64,000 nt of DNA from Propionibacteriaceae bacterium (GCA_031285845.1 JAITVK010000018.1:1-64000), one strand, 5' to 3'. Counted from the first letter of the stretch, positions 39,533 to 51,242 are shown. Notes: a model not told the origin generated them from the sequence alone. Translations and numbers: made by a program.

Positions 39533-42202
39533 ATGGATGATCTGTTCAGCAACGCCCTGTTTCCCGACGACATTGAGTCGTTGTTCACCCCGTCCTCGGT
39601 TGGAGCTGCCCCGGATCGGCGCGACCGACCCCCTGAAGACGACCAGTCGGCTCCCCCAGGCGTGGACGATCCGGGGGCGTCCACGCTGTTGGCAGGCCTG
39701 AACCCACCCCAGTTGGCCGCCGTCACCCACGCGGGCACTCCGCTGCTGGTGGTCGCCGGGGCCGGCTCGGGCAAGACACGGGTGCTGACGCGGCGCATCG
39801 CGTACCTGATCACGGCCCGCGCGGTCCATCCCGGATCAATTCTGGCGATCACGTTCACGAACAAGGCGGCCGCTGAGATGCGAGAACGGGTCGACGACCT
39901 GGTCGGCGGTCGTGCCCGGTTCATGTGGGTGTCGACCTTCCACTCGGCCTGCGTGCGGATTCTGCGGGCAGACATTGATCGCTTCGATCTGCCGAAGTCG
40001 TTCTCGATCTACGACGACACCGACTCCAAACGCCTGGTGTCGACCATCATGCGGGAGCGAAACATGGATCCGAAACGGTTCCCGACTCGTGCTGTGCGGT
40101 CATGGATCTCCGACCAGAAAAACGCTTTGGTCGATCCGGGCACGGCCATGCTCAACACTGTGGGCAAGTTCCCCCAAGAAGAGTACGCCGAAGTCTACGC
40201 CGACTATCAGACCCGGCTGACCAGGGCGGCGGCGCTAGATTTCGACGATCTGCTGATGCGCACCGTCCAACTGTTCACCCAGTTTCCTGACGTGTTGGAG
40301 CGCTATCGCCGGCGTTTTCGCCACGTGCTGGTCGACGAGTATCAAGACACCAATCACGCGCAGTACACCCTGATCCATCTGCTCTGCGGCCCGGCGACCA
40401 GCCCGGAGTCGATCCCGCCGGGGGAGCTGATGGTGGTCGGCGACTCTGATCAGTCGATCTACGCCTTCCGGGGCGCGTCGATCCAGAACATCCTCAATTT
40501 CGAGCAGGACTTTCCTGACGCTCAGGTCATCCAACTGGAGCAGAACTACCGTTCGACTCAAAACATCCTGTCAGCGGCGAACGCCTTGATCGGCCACAAC
40601 AAGAATCGGCCAGACAAGAACCTGTGGACCGACACCGGTGAAGGCCCGCTCATCGTCGGCTATGTGGCCGACACCGAGCACGATGAGGCCCGTTTCATCG
40701 CCGACGAGGTTCATCGTCTGGTCGACATCGAGCACGAGACGTACTCCTCAATGGCCATCTTCTATCGGACGAACGCGCAGTCGCGCGCGGTCGAAGAAGT
40801 GTTCATCCGGCTGTCGGTTCCTTACCGAGTCGTCGGCGGGGTCAAATTCTATGAGCGCAAGGAGATTCGCGACGCCATCGCCTACCTGCGGGCCGTGGCC
40901 AATCCAGCCGACGACGTGTCGATCGAACGGGTGATGAACGTTCCGAAGCGGGGGATCGGGGCCACCAGCGAGGAGGCACTGCGCTCGTACGCTCGCAACA
41001 ACGCGCTGACGTTGACCGATGTGCTCAGCCGCATCGACGAGGTGCCCGGGCTGACTGCGCGGGTTCGGGCAGCGCTGAGCGGGTTCGGTGAGCTGATGGC
41101 CGAGCATCGTCATATGGTCGCCGAGGGGGTCCCGGCGGACGAGGTGTTGCGCTCGATTCTGGACCGAAGCGGCTATCTGGCGATGCTGAAGGACTCGACC
41201 GATCCTCAGGACGAGACGCGAATGGAGAATCTGGCCGAGCTGATCGCGGTCGCCACCGAGTTCGTCTCCTCCGCCCATGAGGTCGATGTCACGGACGCCG
41301 TCACCCACGACGACGATCCGCGCCTGTCGGAGGCTGCCGACTGGTTGAGTTCCGACGAATCTGCCCAACGCGCCGACGCCGTGGCCCAGGGCGCGTCGGC
41401 CGCCGGGGCTGGTTCGAGCGCGCCCTGGGCCCGCGCCGACCAATCTGCGGCCGCCAGGGGACGGGTCGGCGACGTTGAGCGTACGGTTCTGCTGGGCGCG
41501 TCTGGGGCTCGCCCGACCGAAACGGGGACAGGATCTTTGCCCGGAGCGCCAGAGCCGGATGACTCCTTGGCCGCCTTCTTGGAGCGTATCGCCTTGTCGT
41601 CGGATTCTGACGACATCCCCGACGAGTCGGGGCGCGGCGTGGTCACCTTGATGACCTTGCACACTGCCAAAGGACTGGAGTTCGACACCGTGTTCGTCAC
41701 CGGATTCGAAGAAGGGCTGTTCCCCCACGAACGAGCCCAAGCTGATCCGAGCGAGTTGGAGGAGGAGCGGCGTTTGGCGTACGTCGGGGTGACTCGTGCC
41801 CGGCGGCGACTCTACGTCACTCGGGCCACCGTTCGTACCATGTGGGGCTCACCGCAATATAGTCCGCCCAGTCGGTTCCTCGATGAGATTCCTGAATCAC
41901 TGATGGAATGGCGACGCACTGATCGAGTCAGCGGTTGGCGAACCACCAACCCCGAGGTGAGGGGACGTCGGACCGAAACCGGGGGTGGCTCGGCTCAATC
42001 CTTCGTCAGCCGCGTCACCACGGCCAAAGCCAAACCCCGGTTGAGTCTCGCGCCGGGCGACAAGGTGTTGCATTCGACGTTCGGCCTGGGCACGGTCCGT
42101 GCGGTGTCAGGGGTCGACGATCAGGCTCGCGCCGAAGTCGACTTCGGATCGTGCGGCGTCAAACTGCTCTCAGTCCGGCATGCGCCGCTGGAAAAACTGT
42201 AA
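39533..42202 (+). CDS. pcrA: UvrD/PcrA-type ATP-dependent DNA helicase
   Basis: An 889-aa superfamily 1A helicase for DNA repair and replication-conflict resolution. Motifs in order: AGAGSGKTRVLTRRIAYL (Walker A), FTNKAAAEMRERV (Ia), LVDEYQDTNHAQY (II), VGDSDQSIYAFRGA (III), LEQNYRST (IV), TLHTAKGLEFDTVFVTGFEE (V), and AYVGVTRARRRLYV (VI). A low-complexity insertion of about 110 residues (about 583-692) splits domain 2B before motif V. The C-terminal Tudor-like RNAP-binding region (KVLHSTFGLGTV) is present. The ATG 39533 has no strong SD; TAGAGT at 39517-39522 may be the -10. Confidence 0.95.
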   Translation: MDDLFSNALFPDDIESLFTPSSVGAAPDRRDRPPEDDQSAPPGVDDPGASTLLAGLNPPQLAAVTHAGTPLLVVAGAGSGKTRVLTRRIAYLITARAVHPGSILAITFTNKAAAEMRERVDDLVGGRARFMWVSTFHSACVRILRADIDRFDLPKSFSIYDDTDSKRLVSTIMRERNMDPKRFPTRAVRSWISDQKNALVDPGTAMLNTVGKFPQEEYAEVYADYQTRLTRAAALDFDDLLMRTVQLFTQFPDVLERYRRRFRHVLVDEYQDTNHAQYTLIHLLCGPATSPESIPPGELMVVGDSDQSIYAFRGASIQNILNFEQDFPDAQVIQLEQNYRSTQNILSAANALIGHNKNRPDKNLWTDTGEGPLIVGYVADTEHDEARFIADEVHRLVDIEHETYSSMAIFYRTNAQSRAVEEVFIRLSVPYRVVGGVKFYERKEIRDAIAYLRAVANPADDVSIERVMNVPKRGIGATSEEALRSYARNNALTLTDVLSRIDEVPGLTARVRAALSGFGELMAEHRHMVAEGVPADEVLRSILDRSGYLAMLKDSTDPQDETRMENLAELIAVATEFVSSAHEVDVTDAVTHDDDPRLSEAADWLSSDESAQRADAVAQGASAAGAGSSAPWARADQSAAARGRVGDVERTVLLGASGARPTETGTGSLPGAPEPDDSLAAFLERIALSSDSDDIPDESGRGVVTLMTLHTAKGLEFDTVFVTGFEEGLFPHERAQADPSELEEERRLAYVGVTRARRRLYVTRATVRTMWGSPQYSPPSRFLDEIPESLMEWRRTDRVSGWRTTNPEVRGRRTETGGGSAQSFVSRVTTAKAKPRLSLAPGDKVLHSTFGLGTVRAVSGVDDQARAEVDFGSCGVKLLSVRHAPLEKL

Positions 42203-42430
42203 GGTCGCAGGGTGTCCGGTCATCGCGGCGGTTCGCCTGCCTGAGCGTGGCCGTTGGTTGGGCGGAGTGGTTTCGGGGCGGGCGGGGGCTCGCCTCGCCG
42301 CGACCGGGCTGGATCTGGTTCGGGCGGCCGCATCGCCGACAACCACCATGGACTGTTTTCTTTGATGGATTGGGGCGGTCTGCGCGTGGGAATCGGCCCA
42401 GCCGGAGGCCGGGCCTGCGAAGATGGTAGG

Positions 42431-43918
42431 GTGGCGCGCGACAAGACAACCAAGAACCGGCTGACGGTGGAAACCCTTCATGACAAGAAGGAGCCGCCGC
42501 GTGCCGCCACGATGCCGTGGTGGCTGGCCGCCATAGGTGGCGCCGTGGTCGCCGCAGTCTGCGGATGGGCTCTGGTGGCCGCGCTCGTCTTGGTCGCCCA
42601 GCTGGCCGGTGTGGGGTCGGTCAGCGCCGAAGGTTTGATCCTGTCGACGAAGGTGTGGCTGCTCGCCCACGGCGGCCAGTTGACCGTCGGCGGAACCCAC
42701 GTCACCCTGATCCCGCTGGGCTTGACCGTCATCATCGCAGTGATCCTTCACGGGGTGGCCGGTTACGCCGGAAAACAGGACCTTCTCGCTCATGGCGAGG
42801 TCCATCAGGCTTCAGCGACCTGGAAGGTGGCCGGTGTCGTCGCAGGTGTGTACGCCGTGGTGGTTCAGACTGCGGATTTCCTCGTCAGCGACGGGGCTCC
42901 CCAACCCCGGGTCGGGCTCGCGGCGGCAGTCTTGGCTGTCGTCCTGGCCTTTTTCGGAGCTCGCAAGGCGATTCATTGGGATCTGTGGGGTAGGTGGCCG
43001 GTCTGGGCGCGGGTAGTTCCTCGGGCCATCGGGGTGGGAGTTCTGGTGGCGTTCATTGGCGGCACAATCGCGTTGGTGGCCGGATTGGTGTCGAAGCGGG
43101 CCGAGTTCGTCACGCTGACCGAGCAACTGAACCCGGGATGGGCCGGTGGTGTCGTGCTGACCCTGGTCCAACTGTTGTTTGTTGTGACCTTGGCGATTTG
43201 GTGCATGACGTGGACCTTCGGTCCCGGTTTCACCGTCGGGGATGGATCGGTGATCTCGTTGGCGGGCAGCCAGGTGGGCTTGCTTCCGGCCTTCCCGATC
43301 ACCGCCGCGATCCCCACTGAGACATCCAGTGCGAACCTGTTGTGGCTGGCCGTGCCGGTGTTGGCCGGGGCCGCCTCGGCCGTGATGGTGCTGCGAGCCA
43401 GACCGCGGGCGCGCTTCGACGAGACCGCGCTGGTCGGTGGACTGGTCGGCGTCGGGGCCGGTCTAGGAGTGGTCGGTGTCTCACTGGCCTCGATCGGCAG
43501 CTTGGGTACTGATCGTCTGGCTCACGTGGGACCATTCTGGATGCCGCTGCTGGTCATCGCGCCCTGCATCATGGGTTTGGGGGCCATGATCACCGGCTTC
43601 GTGGTCGGATTGATCCGTCGCCCGGCTGCTGCGACCGGTCACCGATGGTGGGCACGATGGTCGAGCGGCGACGAATCCGATGTACCGTCGGTGGAACAGA
43701 CCGACGGTGGCTCCGAGCATGCGAACCCCAAACCGAGCGAGGAGTCGACCAGAGTCGGAGATGCGACCGCGGCCACGGCGACTGGGACGACCGCATCGAC
43801 AGCGCCCGCGTCAACCCCAACCGTACTCGATCCGACTCAACCGCTGGATCTGGCTGATCGACCCGCCCCACCCCAAGACGTCCAGTTGCCGTTAGATTTC
43901 CATCCTGGCGAGCGTTGA
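42431..43918 (+). CDS. DUF6350 family multi-pass membrane protein
   Basis: A 495-aa integral membrane protein with about nine hydrophobic segments. The first is AAIGGAVVAAVCGWALVAAL. A conserved-looking loop LSTKVWLLAHGGQLTVGGTH-type sequence (about 75-95) and WTFGPGFTVGDGS match the actinobacterial family placed between the helicase or sucD region and purN. The C-terminal 90 residues are polar and low in complexity. The GTG at 42431 has GAAGAT 6 nt before it. Role unknown; some annotation links the family to cell division, which I could not confirm from sequence. Confidence 0.82.
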   Translation: MARDKTTKNRLTVETLHDKKEPPRAATMPWWLAAIGGAVVAAVCGWALVAALVLVAQLAGVGSVSAEGLILSTKVWLLAHGGQLTVGGTHVTLIPLGLTVIIAVILHGVAGYAGKQDLLAHGEVHQASATWKVAGVVAGVYAVVVQTADFLVSDGAPQPRVGLAAAVLAVVLAFFGARKAIHWDLWGRWPVWARVVPRAIGVGVLVAFIGGTIALVAGLVSKRAEFVTLTEQLNPGWAGGVVLTLVQLLFVVTLAIWCMTWTFGPGFTVGDGSVISLAGSQVGLLPAFPITAAIPTETSSANLLWLAVPVLAGAASAVMVLRARPRARFDETALVGGLVGVGAGLGVVGVSLASIGSLGTDRLAHVGPFWMPLLVIAPCIMGLGAMITGFVVGLIRRPAAATGHRWWARWSSGDESDVPSVEQTDGGSEHANPKPSEESTRVGDATAATATGTTASTAPASTPTVLDPTQPLDLADRPAPPQDVQLPLDFHPGER

Positions 43919-43962
43919 CCGGCCGTTGTGAGACGACCCCGGGTCGGATCGAACCCATCCGC

Positions 43963-43968
43963 TAGGGT
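43963..43968 (+). promoter_or_regulatory. Leaderless -10 element of purN-purH
   Basis: TAGGGT, 6 nt before GTG 43975. Confidence 0.6.
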
Positions 43969-43974
43969 TGGGGG

Positions 43975-44553
43975 GTGACCGTTCCTCTGCGTTGTGTCGT
44001 CTTGATTTCGGGAACTGGCACACTCTTGAACGCTCTATTGGAGGCGATCGACGCCGGTAAAGTCGACGCTCAGGTGGTGGCGGTCGGAGCCGACCGGGCA
44101 GCGCCTGGTCTTCAGTTCGCGACCGACCGTGGCATCGACACCTTCATCGTCAAGCTTGACCGAGGCGGGGACCGGGCGGAATGGGATCGAGCGTTGACCG
44201 AAGCCACTGCATCCTTCCACCCCGATCTGGTCATCTCCGCCGGGTTCATGAAACTGGTGGGGCGCTGGTTCCTCGAACGCTTCGGCGGGCGTTTCATCAA
44301 CACTCATCCGGCGCTGTTGCCGAGTTTTCCTGGCGCTCACGCCGTACGTGACGCGTTGGCGGCCTCGGTGGAAGTCACAGGGTGTACGATCTTCGCCGTC
44401 GACGAGGGTGTCGACACCGGACCGATCATCGCTCAGACCGCCGTCGCGGTTCTTCCGGGCGACGATGAGGCGAGTCTGCATGAACGAATCAAAGTGGAGG
44501 AGAGGCGGCTGTTGATCAAGGTCGTCAAAGAATGGAGGAGGAATCATGAGTGA
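43975..44553 (+). CDS. purN: Phosphoribosylglycinamide formyltransferase
   Basis: A 192-aa purine-pathway enzyme that transfers a formyl group from 10-formyl-THF to [22 protein letters not shown] at the N-terminus is the phosphate-binding loop. The catalytic triad region is [20 protein letters not shown] (Asn and His), and the Asp lies in [10 protein letters not shown]. It is read from GTG 43975 with no SD, as a leaderless transcript, and its 3' end overlaps purH by 8 nt. Confidence 0.95.
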   Translation: MTVPLRCVVLISGTGTLLNALLEAIDAGKVDAQVVAVGADRAAPGLQFATDRGIDTFIVKLDRGGDRAEWDRALTEATASFHPDLVISAGFMKLVGRWFLERFGGRFINTHPALLPSFPGAHAVRDALAASVEVTGCTIFAVDEGVDTGPIIAQTAVAVLPGDDEASLHERIKVEERRLLIKVVKEWRRNHE

Positions 44554-46099
44554 TGTGGTGGCGATTCGTCGGGCTTTGGTGAGTGTCTACGACAAGACTG
44601 GATTGGTTGAGCTGGGTCAAGCCCTGGCTCAAGCCGGGGTGGAGATCGTGTCCACCGGGTCGACGGCCGCGACGTTGAGCGCGGCTGGGATCGCGGTGAC
44701 CCCGGTCGAACAGGTGACGGGATTCCCTGAGTGTCTGGATGGCCGGGTCAAAACCCTGCATCCGAAGATCCACGCCGGCATCCTGGCCGACCGGCGCTTG
44801 GCGTCCCACGTCGAGCAACTGGAACACTTGGGTGTGGCCGCCTTCGACCTGGTGGTGTCCAACCTCTACCCCTTCGCCGCCACGGTCGCCAGTGGAGCCA
44901 GCGTCGATCAGTGCGTCGAACAGATCGACATCGGCGGGCCGAGCATGGTCCGGGCGGCCGCCAAGAATCATCCGAGCGTGGCCATCATCACCTCGCCGGA
45001 TCAGTACCCCCAGGTCGTCGACGCCCTCGCCAAAGGCGGGTTCACCTTGGCGCAGCGGGCTCAACTGGCCAAGCGGGCGTTCATTCACACGGCGAACTAC
45101 GATGTGGCCGTCGCCACGTGGATGACCGAAGTCTTCCCCGACGACCAGCCCAGTCAGATCCCGTCATGGGTGGGGATGGTCTTCGATGAGGATCAGGTGC
45201 TGCGCTATGGCGAGAACTCCCACCAACCGGCTGCACTGTTCACCAGCGCCACCGGCCACGGTCTGGCCCAGGCCGAACAACTGGGTGGCAAGGCGATGAG
45301 CTACAACAACTACACCGACACCGAGGCGGCGTACCGGGCCTGTTATGACTTCTCAGCCCCAGCCGTCGCGATCATCAAACATGCCAATCCGTGTGGGATC
45401 GCCCTCGGCGCGGACATCGCCGAGGCCCATCGCAAAGCTCACGCTTGTGATCCGCTGTCCGCTTACGGCGGGGTGGTGGCCGCCAACGGTCCGGTCAGTG
45501 TGGAGATGGCCACAACGCTGAAGGAGATCTTCACCGAGGTGATCATCGCGCCGTCGTACGATCCCGAGGCGTTGGCCCTGCTCCAAACAAAGAAGAACCT
45601 GCGCATTTTGCGGGCTGCGCCCTATCCGAGCGAGGCGTTCGAACTTCGTCACATCTCCGGAGGTCTGCTCGTCCAGCGCCCTGACCGAATCGACGGTCCC
45701 GGCGACGACCCATCCCAGTGGCAGTTGATGGCCGGTGAAGTGGCCGATGAGGCGACTTTGCGGGACCTTGTTTTCGCCTGGCGGGCGGTCAGGTCAGTGA
45801 AGTCCAACGCCATCCTGCTGGCTCAGGATCAGGCGTCGGTCGGCGTCGGCATGGGTCAGGTCAACCGCGTGGACTCCTGCCGATTGGCGGTGAGCCGAGC
45901 CTCTGACCGCGCGACCGGATCCGTGGCAGCCTCCGACGCGTTCTTCCCGTTCGCCGACGGTCCTCAGATTCTGCTGGACGCCGGTGTGCGAGCCATCGTG
46001 GAGCCGGGTGGTTCGATCCGCGACGATGACACGGTGGCGGCCTGTCAGGCGGCCGGGGTGACCCTCTATTTCACTGGCACCCGCCACTTCTTCCATTAG
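44546..46099 (+). CDS. purH: Bifunctional AICAR transformylase / IMP cyclohydrolase
   Basis: A 517-aa enzyme catalysing the last two steps to IMP. The N-terminal IMP cyclohydrolase domain (about 1-190) has [29 protein letters not shown] and [15 protein letters not shown]. The transformylase domain has [13 protein letters not shown], the catalytic KHANPCG (Lys-His) and [16 protein letters not shown] precedes the ATG within the purN end. Length and motifs are complete. Confidence 0.97.
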   Translation: MSDVVAIRRALVSVYDKTGLVELGQALAQAGVEIVSTGSTAATLSAAGIAVTPVEQVTGFPECLDGRVKTLHPKIHAGILADRRLASHVEQLEHLGVAAFDLVVSNLYPFAATVASGASVDQCVEQIDIGGPSMVRAAAKNHPSVAIITSPDQYPQVVDALAKGGFTLAQRAQLAKRAFIHTANYDVAVATWMTEVFPDDQPSQIPSWVGMVFDEDQVLRYGENSHQPAALFTSATGHGLAQAEQLGGKAMSYNNYTDTEAAYRACYDFSAPAVAIIKHANPCGIALGADIAEAHRKAHACDPLSAYGGVVAANGPVSVEMATTLKEIFTEVIIAPSYDPEALALLQTKKNLRILRAAPYPSEAFELRHISGGLLVQRPDRIDGPGDDPSQWQLMAGEVADEATLRDLVFAWRAVRSVKSNAILLAQDQASVGVGMGQVNRVDSCRLAVSRASDRATGSVAASDAFFPFADGPQILLDAGVRAIVEPGGSIRDDDTVAACQAAGVTLYFTGTRHFFH

Positions 46100-46209
46100 A
46101 GCGCGTTGCTTGAGCCACCACGGACTTAACCAACACGCCCTAGATCGACTGCTGACCGGGGACAGACAGCGGGCGTACCTCGTTCGCGTTTCGGCGGCCC
46201 GTACGGCGG

Positions 46210-46488
46210 TCACGGTTCGCGGCGATAGGTGACGGTCGCGCCGGTGGCGACGGAGGCTCCCATGATTCCGTACGCCGTGACATCGGTGAAGCCGAGGGTC
46301 TTCATTCGGGTGGCGGCGCGGGAGGCCCGCCCGCCGGCGTTGCAGTAGACGACGTACTCCACGTCTTTGGGAAACTCGCTGATCCGTCGGGCGAAGTCCG
46401 GATCGTGGAAGTTGAGGTTGATCGCGCCGTCCACGTGGCGGGCGGCGTACTCTTCCGGGGTTCGTACGTCAAGAATGATCCTGCTCAT
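46210..46488 (-). CDS. Single-domain rhodanese-like protein
   Basis: A 92-aa rhodanese-fold protein: ILDVRTPEEYAARHVDGAIN and the active-site loop VVYCNAGGRASRAATRM (Cys about residue 56). Small rhodaneses act as sulfurtransferases or periplasmic thiol carriers; no signal peptide is present, so it is cytosolic. The start ATG 46488 has CACAAT 6 nt upstream. The C-terminal GIMGASVATGATVTY carries the typical final helix remnant. Confidence 0.88.
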   Translation of the reverse strand: MSRIILDVRTPEEYAARHVDGAINLNFHDPDFARRISEFPKDVEYVVYCNAGGRASRAATRMKTLGFTDVTAYGIMGASVATGATVTYRREP

Positions 46489-46494
46489 GAAGTC

Positions 46495-46500
46495 ATTGTG
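46495..46500 (-). promoter_or_regulatory. Leaderless -10 element of the rhodanese gene
   Basis: CACAAT on the minus strand, 6 nt before ATG 46488. Confidence 0.5.
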
Positions 46501-46717
46501 ACACAGTCCCTGATCGGGGCGATGGCATGAACTGACGGTCGTGGACCTCGCCCAGCGGCAGGCGCCGACCCGGGGAGGCCCGACAATCCTGGGGCGGCTC
46601 ACCCCTCGACAGGCGGTGACACGGGGAAGGTTTGGACCCGACGATCGCGGTACGAGCGTGTCGAATAGTGCGACCGCCCTGTGGCGGCCTGGACGTCCGG
46701 TCGACTCGCGCGAAAGT

Positions 46718-46762
46718 GATAAAGCCGGGGGCGGTTCCTTGCGGGCCGCCCCCGGCTTTATC
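46718..46762 (-). terminator. Long-stem terminator of uppS
   Basis: A perfect 17-bp stem, 46718-46734 with 46746-46762, around an 11-nt loop. The outer GATAAAG/CTTTATC gives A/T tracts on both sides, so it could act in either direction. Its position after uppS suggests termination on the minus strand. Confidence 0.75.
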
Positions 46763-46831
46763 TTGGGGGATACACTGAGAAAGCTACCTCATGCACCCAA
46801 ATGTCGTGATATCTATACGAGTCTGCCCATT

Positions 46832-47605
46832 CTAGGCTCCGCCGAAGCGCCGCTGTCGTTGGTTGTAGGTGACGATCGCGTCCCACAGGTCTCGCCGGTC
46901 GACGTCGGGCCACAGGTGGTCGAGGAAGACCATCTCGGCGTACGCGGCCTGCCAGATCAGGAAGTTCGAGGTGCGTTGCTCGCCGGAGGTACGGATGAAC
47001 AAGTCGACGTCGGGAATGTCAGGACAGTAGAGGAATTTGTGGAACCGGTCTTCGGTCAACCGGTCCGGATCCAAGTGGCCCTGGACTGCTTGGCGAGCGA
47101 TCTCGCGTGCGGCGTCGACCACCTCGGAGCGTCCGCCGTAGTTGACGCAGAATTGCAGAGTCAAGGTCGTGTTGTTCCGTGTGATCTGCTCGGCGACTTC
47201 GAGCTCTTTGATGACCGAAGCCCACAGTCTCGGTCGGCGTCCGGCCCAGCGGATCCGTACTCCCAGCGCGTCCAGATCGGCGCGTCGACGGTGGATGGTG
47301 TCGCGGTTGAAGCCCATCAGCCAACGCACTTCGGCCGGCGACCGCTTCCAGTTCTCGGTCGAGAACGCGTAGACGGTCAGATAGTTGACGCCGACTTCGA
47401 TCGCGCCCTCGATGACGTCGAACAGGGACTGCTCGCCGCGCTCATGGCCGGCTGTGCGAGGCAGGCCGCGCTGCTTGGCCCAGCGCCCGTTTCCATCCAT
47501 CACGATCGCCACATGGTTGGGCACCTGGGCCACCTGCGGCGGGATCGCGCCGTCGTGATGCGGGCTGGGCGCTCGATGGGGAGGATGGACGTAACCTGGG
47601 ACCAT
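46832..47605 (-). CDS. uppS: Isoprenyl transferase (undecaprenyl diphosphate synthase type)
   Basis: A 257-aa cis-prenyltransferase making polyprenyl diphosphate, the lipid carrier for wall synthesis. The catalytic [20 protein letters not shown] (about residues 26-45) includes the essential Asp. [29 protein letters not shown] and the C-terminal [19 protein letters not shown] and PDVDRRDL follow. ATG 47605 was chosen because TATGAT lies 6 nt upstream. Whether the product is C50 or C55 cannot be told. Confidence 0.94.
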   Translation of the reverse strand: MVPGYVHPPHRAPSPHHDGAIPPQVAQVPNHVAIVMDGNGRWAKQRGLPRTAGHERGEQSLFDVIEGAIEVGVNYLTVYAFSTENWKRSPAEVRWLMGFNRDTIHRRRADLDALGVRIRWAGRRPRLWASVIKELEVAEQITRNNTTLTLQFCVNYGGRSEVVDAAREIARQAVQGHLDPDRLTEDRFHKFLYCPDIPDVDLFIRTSGEQRTSNFLIWQAAYAEMVFLDHLWPDVDRRDLWDAIVTYNQRQRRFGGA

Positions 47606-47611
47606 GTGACG

Positions 47612-47617
47612 ATCATA
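47612..47617 (-). promoter_or_regulatory. Leaderless -10 element of uppS
   Basis: TATGAT on the minus strand, 6 nt before ATG 47605. Confidence 0.65.
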
Positions 47618-47801
47618 GAGGACTCGCACGACGCCGGGGCGGTCGCCGCCGGACGCGTCGGATCGGTGTGTGACTTCAGGACCATCGAAGATGTCCGGCA
47701 CCAGCGGTACGATTTGTCCATTATTACCGGACAGGCGCAAAGAGCTGCGGGCTGGATCGCGCCGCTGGTCAGGACGCCGACCGCGTGAGGAGGAGGTGGT
47801 G

Positions 47802-48563
47802 ATGGGGGTCTACAACGATCAGGGCGTCGTGCTGCGGACTCATCGCTTGGGCGAAGCCGACCGAATCATCACCATTTTGACCCGTCAGCATGGCAAGCTG
47901 CGCGGCGTGGCCAAAGGGGTGCGGCGCACGTCCTCCAAATTTGGCGCCCGCTTGGAGCCGTTCGCCCGCGTCGACTTGCAGGTGACGGAAGGACGCACCC
48001 TGGACATCTTCACCTCGGTGGTGTCGATCGATCTGTTCGGCAAAGGGTTCATGGGCGACTATCAGCTCTACACCGCCGCCGAAGTCATGGTCGAGGTCGC
48101 CGACATCTTGGTGGCCGAGGAACAAACTCCTGCGCTACGCCACTACCTGCTGTTGACGGGGGCGCTGCGAGCGTTGAGCGAGGGGACGAGCGACGGCCCG
48201 CGCCCAGCGCTGATGATCCTCGACTCCTACCTGCTGCGTGCGACCGCCTTGGCCGGCTACGCCGCCCAGTTGACCGACTGCGCGATCTGTGGCGCGCCTG
48301 GTCTGCAGGGATTCTTCCACCCAGCCTCCGGCGGTATGGTGTGCGCGCGTTGTCGTCCTCCCGGGTCGGTGGCGGTGTCACCGGCCACGGTGGCGTACCT
48401 TTGGGCCCTGTCCGATGGTGATTGGCCGTCCACCCGTGAGGTGGGCGGCGCTCGGGTTCGGGAAGCCTCGGGCCTGATCCATGCCTTCCTCAATTGGCAT
48501 CTTGGCCGTGCTATACGCTCGCTGTCGTACTTCGAGCGTGATGATTCTCCTACGATGGAGTAG
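47802..48563 (+). CDS. recO: DNA repair protein RecO
   Basis: A 253-aa recombination mediator that loads RecA with RecR. The N-terminal OB fold ([38 protein letters not shown]) and the zinc cluster [15 protein letters not shown] with CARC (about residues 162-186) are both present. ATG 47802 follows the GAGGAGGAGG at 47787-47796. It is divergent from uppS, the usual actinobacterial pairing. Confidence 0.95.
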   Translation: MGVYNDQGVVLRTHRLGEADRIITILTRQHGKLRGVAKGVRRTSSKFGARLEPFARVDLQVTEGRTLDIFTSVVSIDLFGKGFMGDYQLYTAAEVMVEVADILVAEEQTPALRHYLLLTGALRALSEGTSDGPRPALMILDSYLLRATALAGYAAQLTDCAICGAPGLQGFFHPASGGMVCARCRPPGSVAVSPATVAYLWALSDGDWPSTREVGGARVREASGLIHAFLNWHLGRAIRSLSYFERDDSPTME

Positions 48564-48800
48564 TCTACAAAGTACGGGGTTAGGGTGCGTTTCGTACCTG
48601 TCACTGTCGAGTGACCACGCATCGGGTTCTTGATGGTGTTGTGTATTGTCGGTGCGTCGCGACGGCCACGGCTGTCGTGATTCATGTCCGCGCCATGCGC
48701 GCGGAGTTTCGCATGTCCCCTGGGCACACTCATTTTGGGACACTGTCGGCACACATCCGGGGTCATGCGCTTGCGAAGCACACCATAATCAGGAGCAGTG
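48564..48800. other. Intergenic region before the Fpg-like gene
   Basis: 237 nt. A short hairpin GTCACT/AGTGAC (48600-48605/48610-48615) may end recO transcription. I saw no good promoter or structured RNA. Confidence 0.4.
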
Positions 48801-49628
48801 ATGATAGAAATCCCCGAAGCGCAAGTGCTGTCTCGGCAGTTGCGCGAAACCCTCGACGGCAAGACCATCGTACGTGCCGTGGCGGCAGCGTCTCCCCACG
48901 GTTACACCTGGTATTTCGGCGAGCCCAGCAGCTATCCTGAGCGGCTGGAAGGCCGCCAGATCACCGGTTCGGCCGCTCACGGCGGTCAGGCCGAGCTGTG
49001 GGCCGAGGACACCCGGGTGGTGTTCTCCGACGGAGTCAACCTGCGCTATTACGCGCCAGGGGAGAAGCGTCCGGCCCGCCACCAATTGCTGGTCGTCTTC
49101 GATGACGAGTCGGCGATTTGCTGCACAGTGCAGATGTACGGCGGACTGCTCGCCTTCGAGGCGGGCACCAACTCGAATCCGTTGTATGTCGGGGCTCTGG
49201 TCAAGCCGTCGCCACTGAGCAATGATTTCACGAAAGAGTATTTCGAGTCTTTGGTCGACGACAGAGCCGCTCGGCTGCCCGCCAAACTGTTTCTCGCCAC
49301 CCAACAGCGGATTCCGGGGTTGGGTAACGGGGTGTTGCAGGACATCCTGTGGCAAGCCAAGATCCATCCCAAACGGACGATGTTCACTCTGAGCGAAGCC
49401 GAGATGGACGCCCTCCACGCCGCCATACGATCGGTGCTGACTCAGATGACCGCCGAAGGCGGGCGTTCGGTGGAGCGTGACCTGTTCGGGAAAGCCGGTG
49501 GCTATCAGACGGTGATGTGTCGTCTGACCTTCGACACGGCTTGCCCACGCTGCGGCGCTCCGATTCAGCGTCTGGAATACCGCGGTGGCACAGTTTACGT
49601 CTGTTCGAATTGTCAGAAGCTGCATTGA
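48801..49628 (+). CDS. Fpg/Nei-like DNA glycosylase lacking the N-terminal proline
   Basis: A 275-aa protein of the formamidopyrimidine-DNA glycosylase fold. The helix-two-turn-helix region (ATQQRIPGLGNGVLQDILWQ, about 169-188) and the C-terminal zinc finger (CPRCGAPIQRLEY and CSNCQKLH) are intact. The N-terminus is MIEIPEAQ rather than MPELPE, so Pro2, the catalytic nucleophile of Fpg and Nei, is missing. As I recall, this IEIPE variant is widespread in Firmicutes, which suggests lateral origin; its reaction is not established to my knowledge. AGGAG lies before ATG 48801. It is a single-gene unit. Confidence 0.9.
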   Translation: MIEIPEAQVLSRQLRETLDGKTIVRAVAAASPHGYTWYFGEPSSYPERLEGRQITGSAAHGGQAELWAEDTRVVFSDGVNLRYYAPGEKRPARHQLLVVFDDESAICCTVQMYGGLLAFEAGTNSNPLYVGALVKPSPLSNDFTKEYFESLVDDRAARLPAKLFLATQQRIPGLGNGVLQDILWQAKIHPKRTMFTLSEAEMDALHAAIRSVLTQMTAEGGRSVERDLFGKAGGYQTVMCRLTFDTACPRCGAPIQRLEYRGGTVYVCSNCQKLH

Positions 49629-49728
49629 TCGAGGATCGCAGCGTCTGCCAACAGGGACGGGCCGATGTCGCACTCGGCGATGGTCGAACGATCCGGCTCG
49701 TCCCACAATGACAGGTCTGGTTGTTTGA

Positions 49729-51129
<1,401 letters not shown>

Positions 51130-51242
51130 ACTCTGCGGTCACTCGGCCTGTGGAAGATCGCAGCGGGCTCGGCTCAGGTGGCGATCAGCCGCGAGGCGTC
51201 CGAGCGGCGCGGACCGGCGAGGACGAGCCTTGGGCTCCACGA

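Larger units (their letters stand above)
46489..46831. other. Intergenic region with a large palindrome
   Basis: 343 nt with no supportable gene between the rhodanese start and the uppS stop (both minus strand). It holds the rhodanese -10 element (46495-46500) and the 17-bp-stem terminator at 46718-46762. The rest is GC-rich without visible structure. Confidence 0.55.

Noticed and set aside
46541-47788. 415-codon plus-strand frame opposite uppS
   Set aside because: Antisense to uppS and the palindrome region; no family, no start signal.
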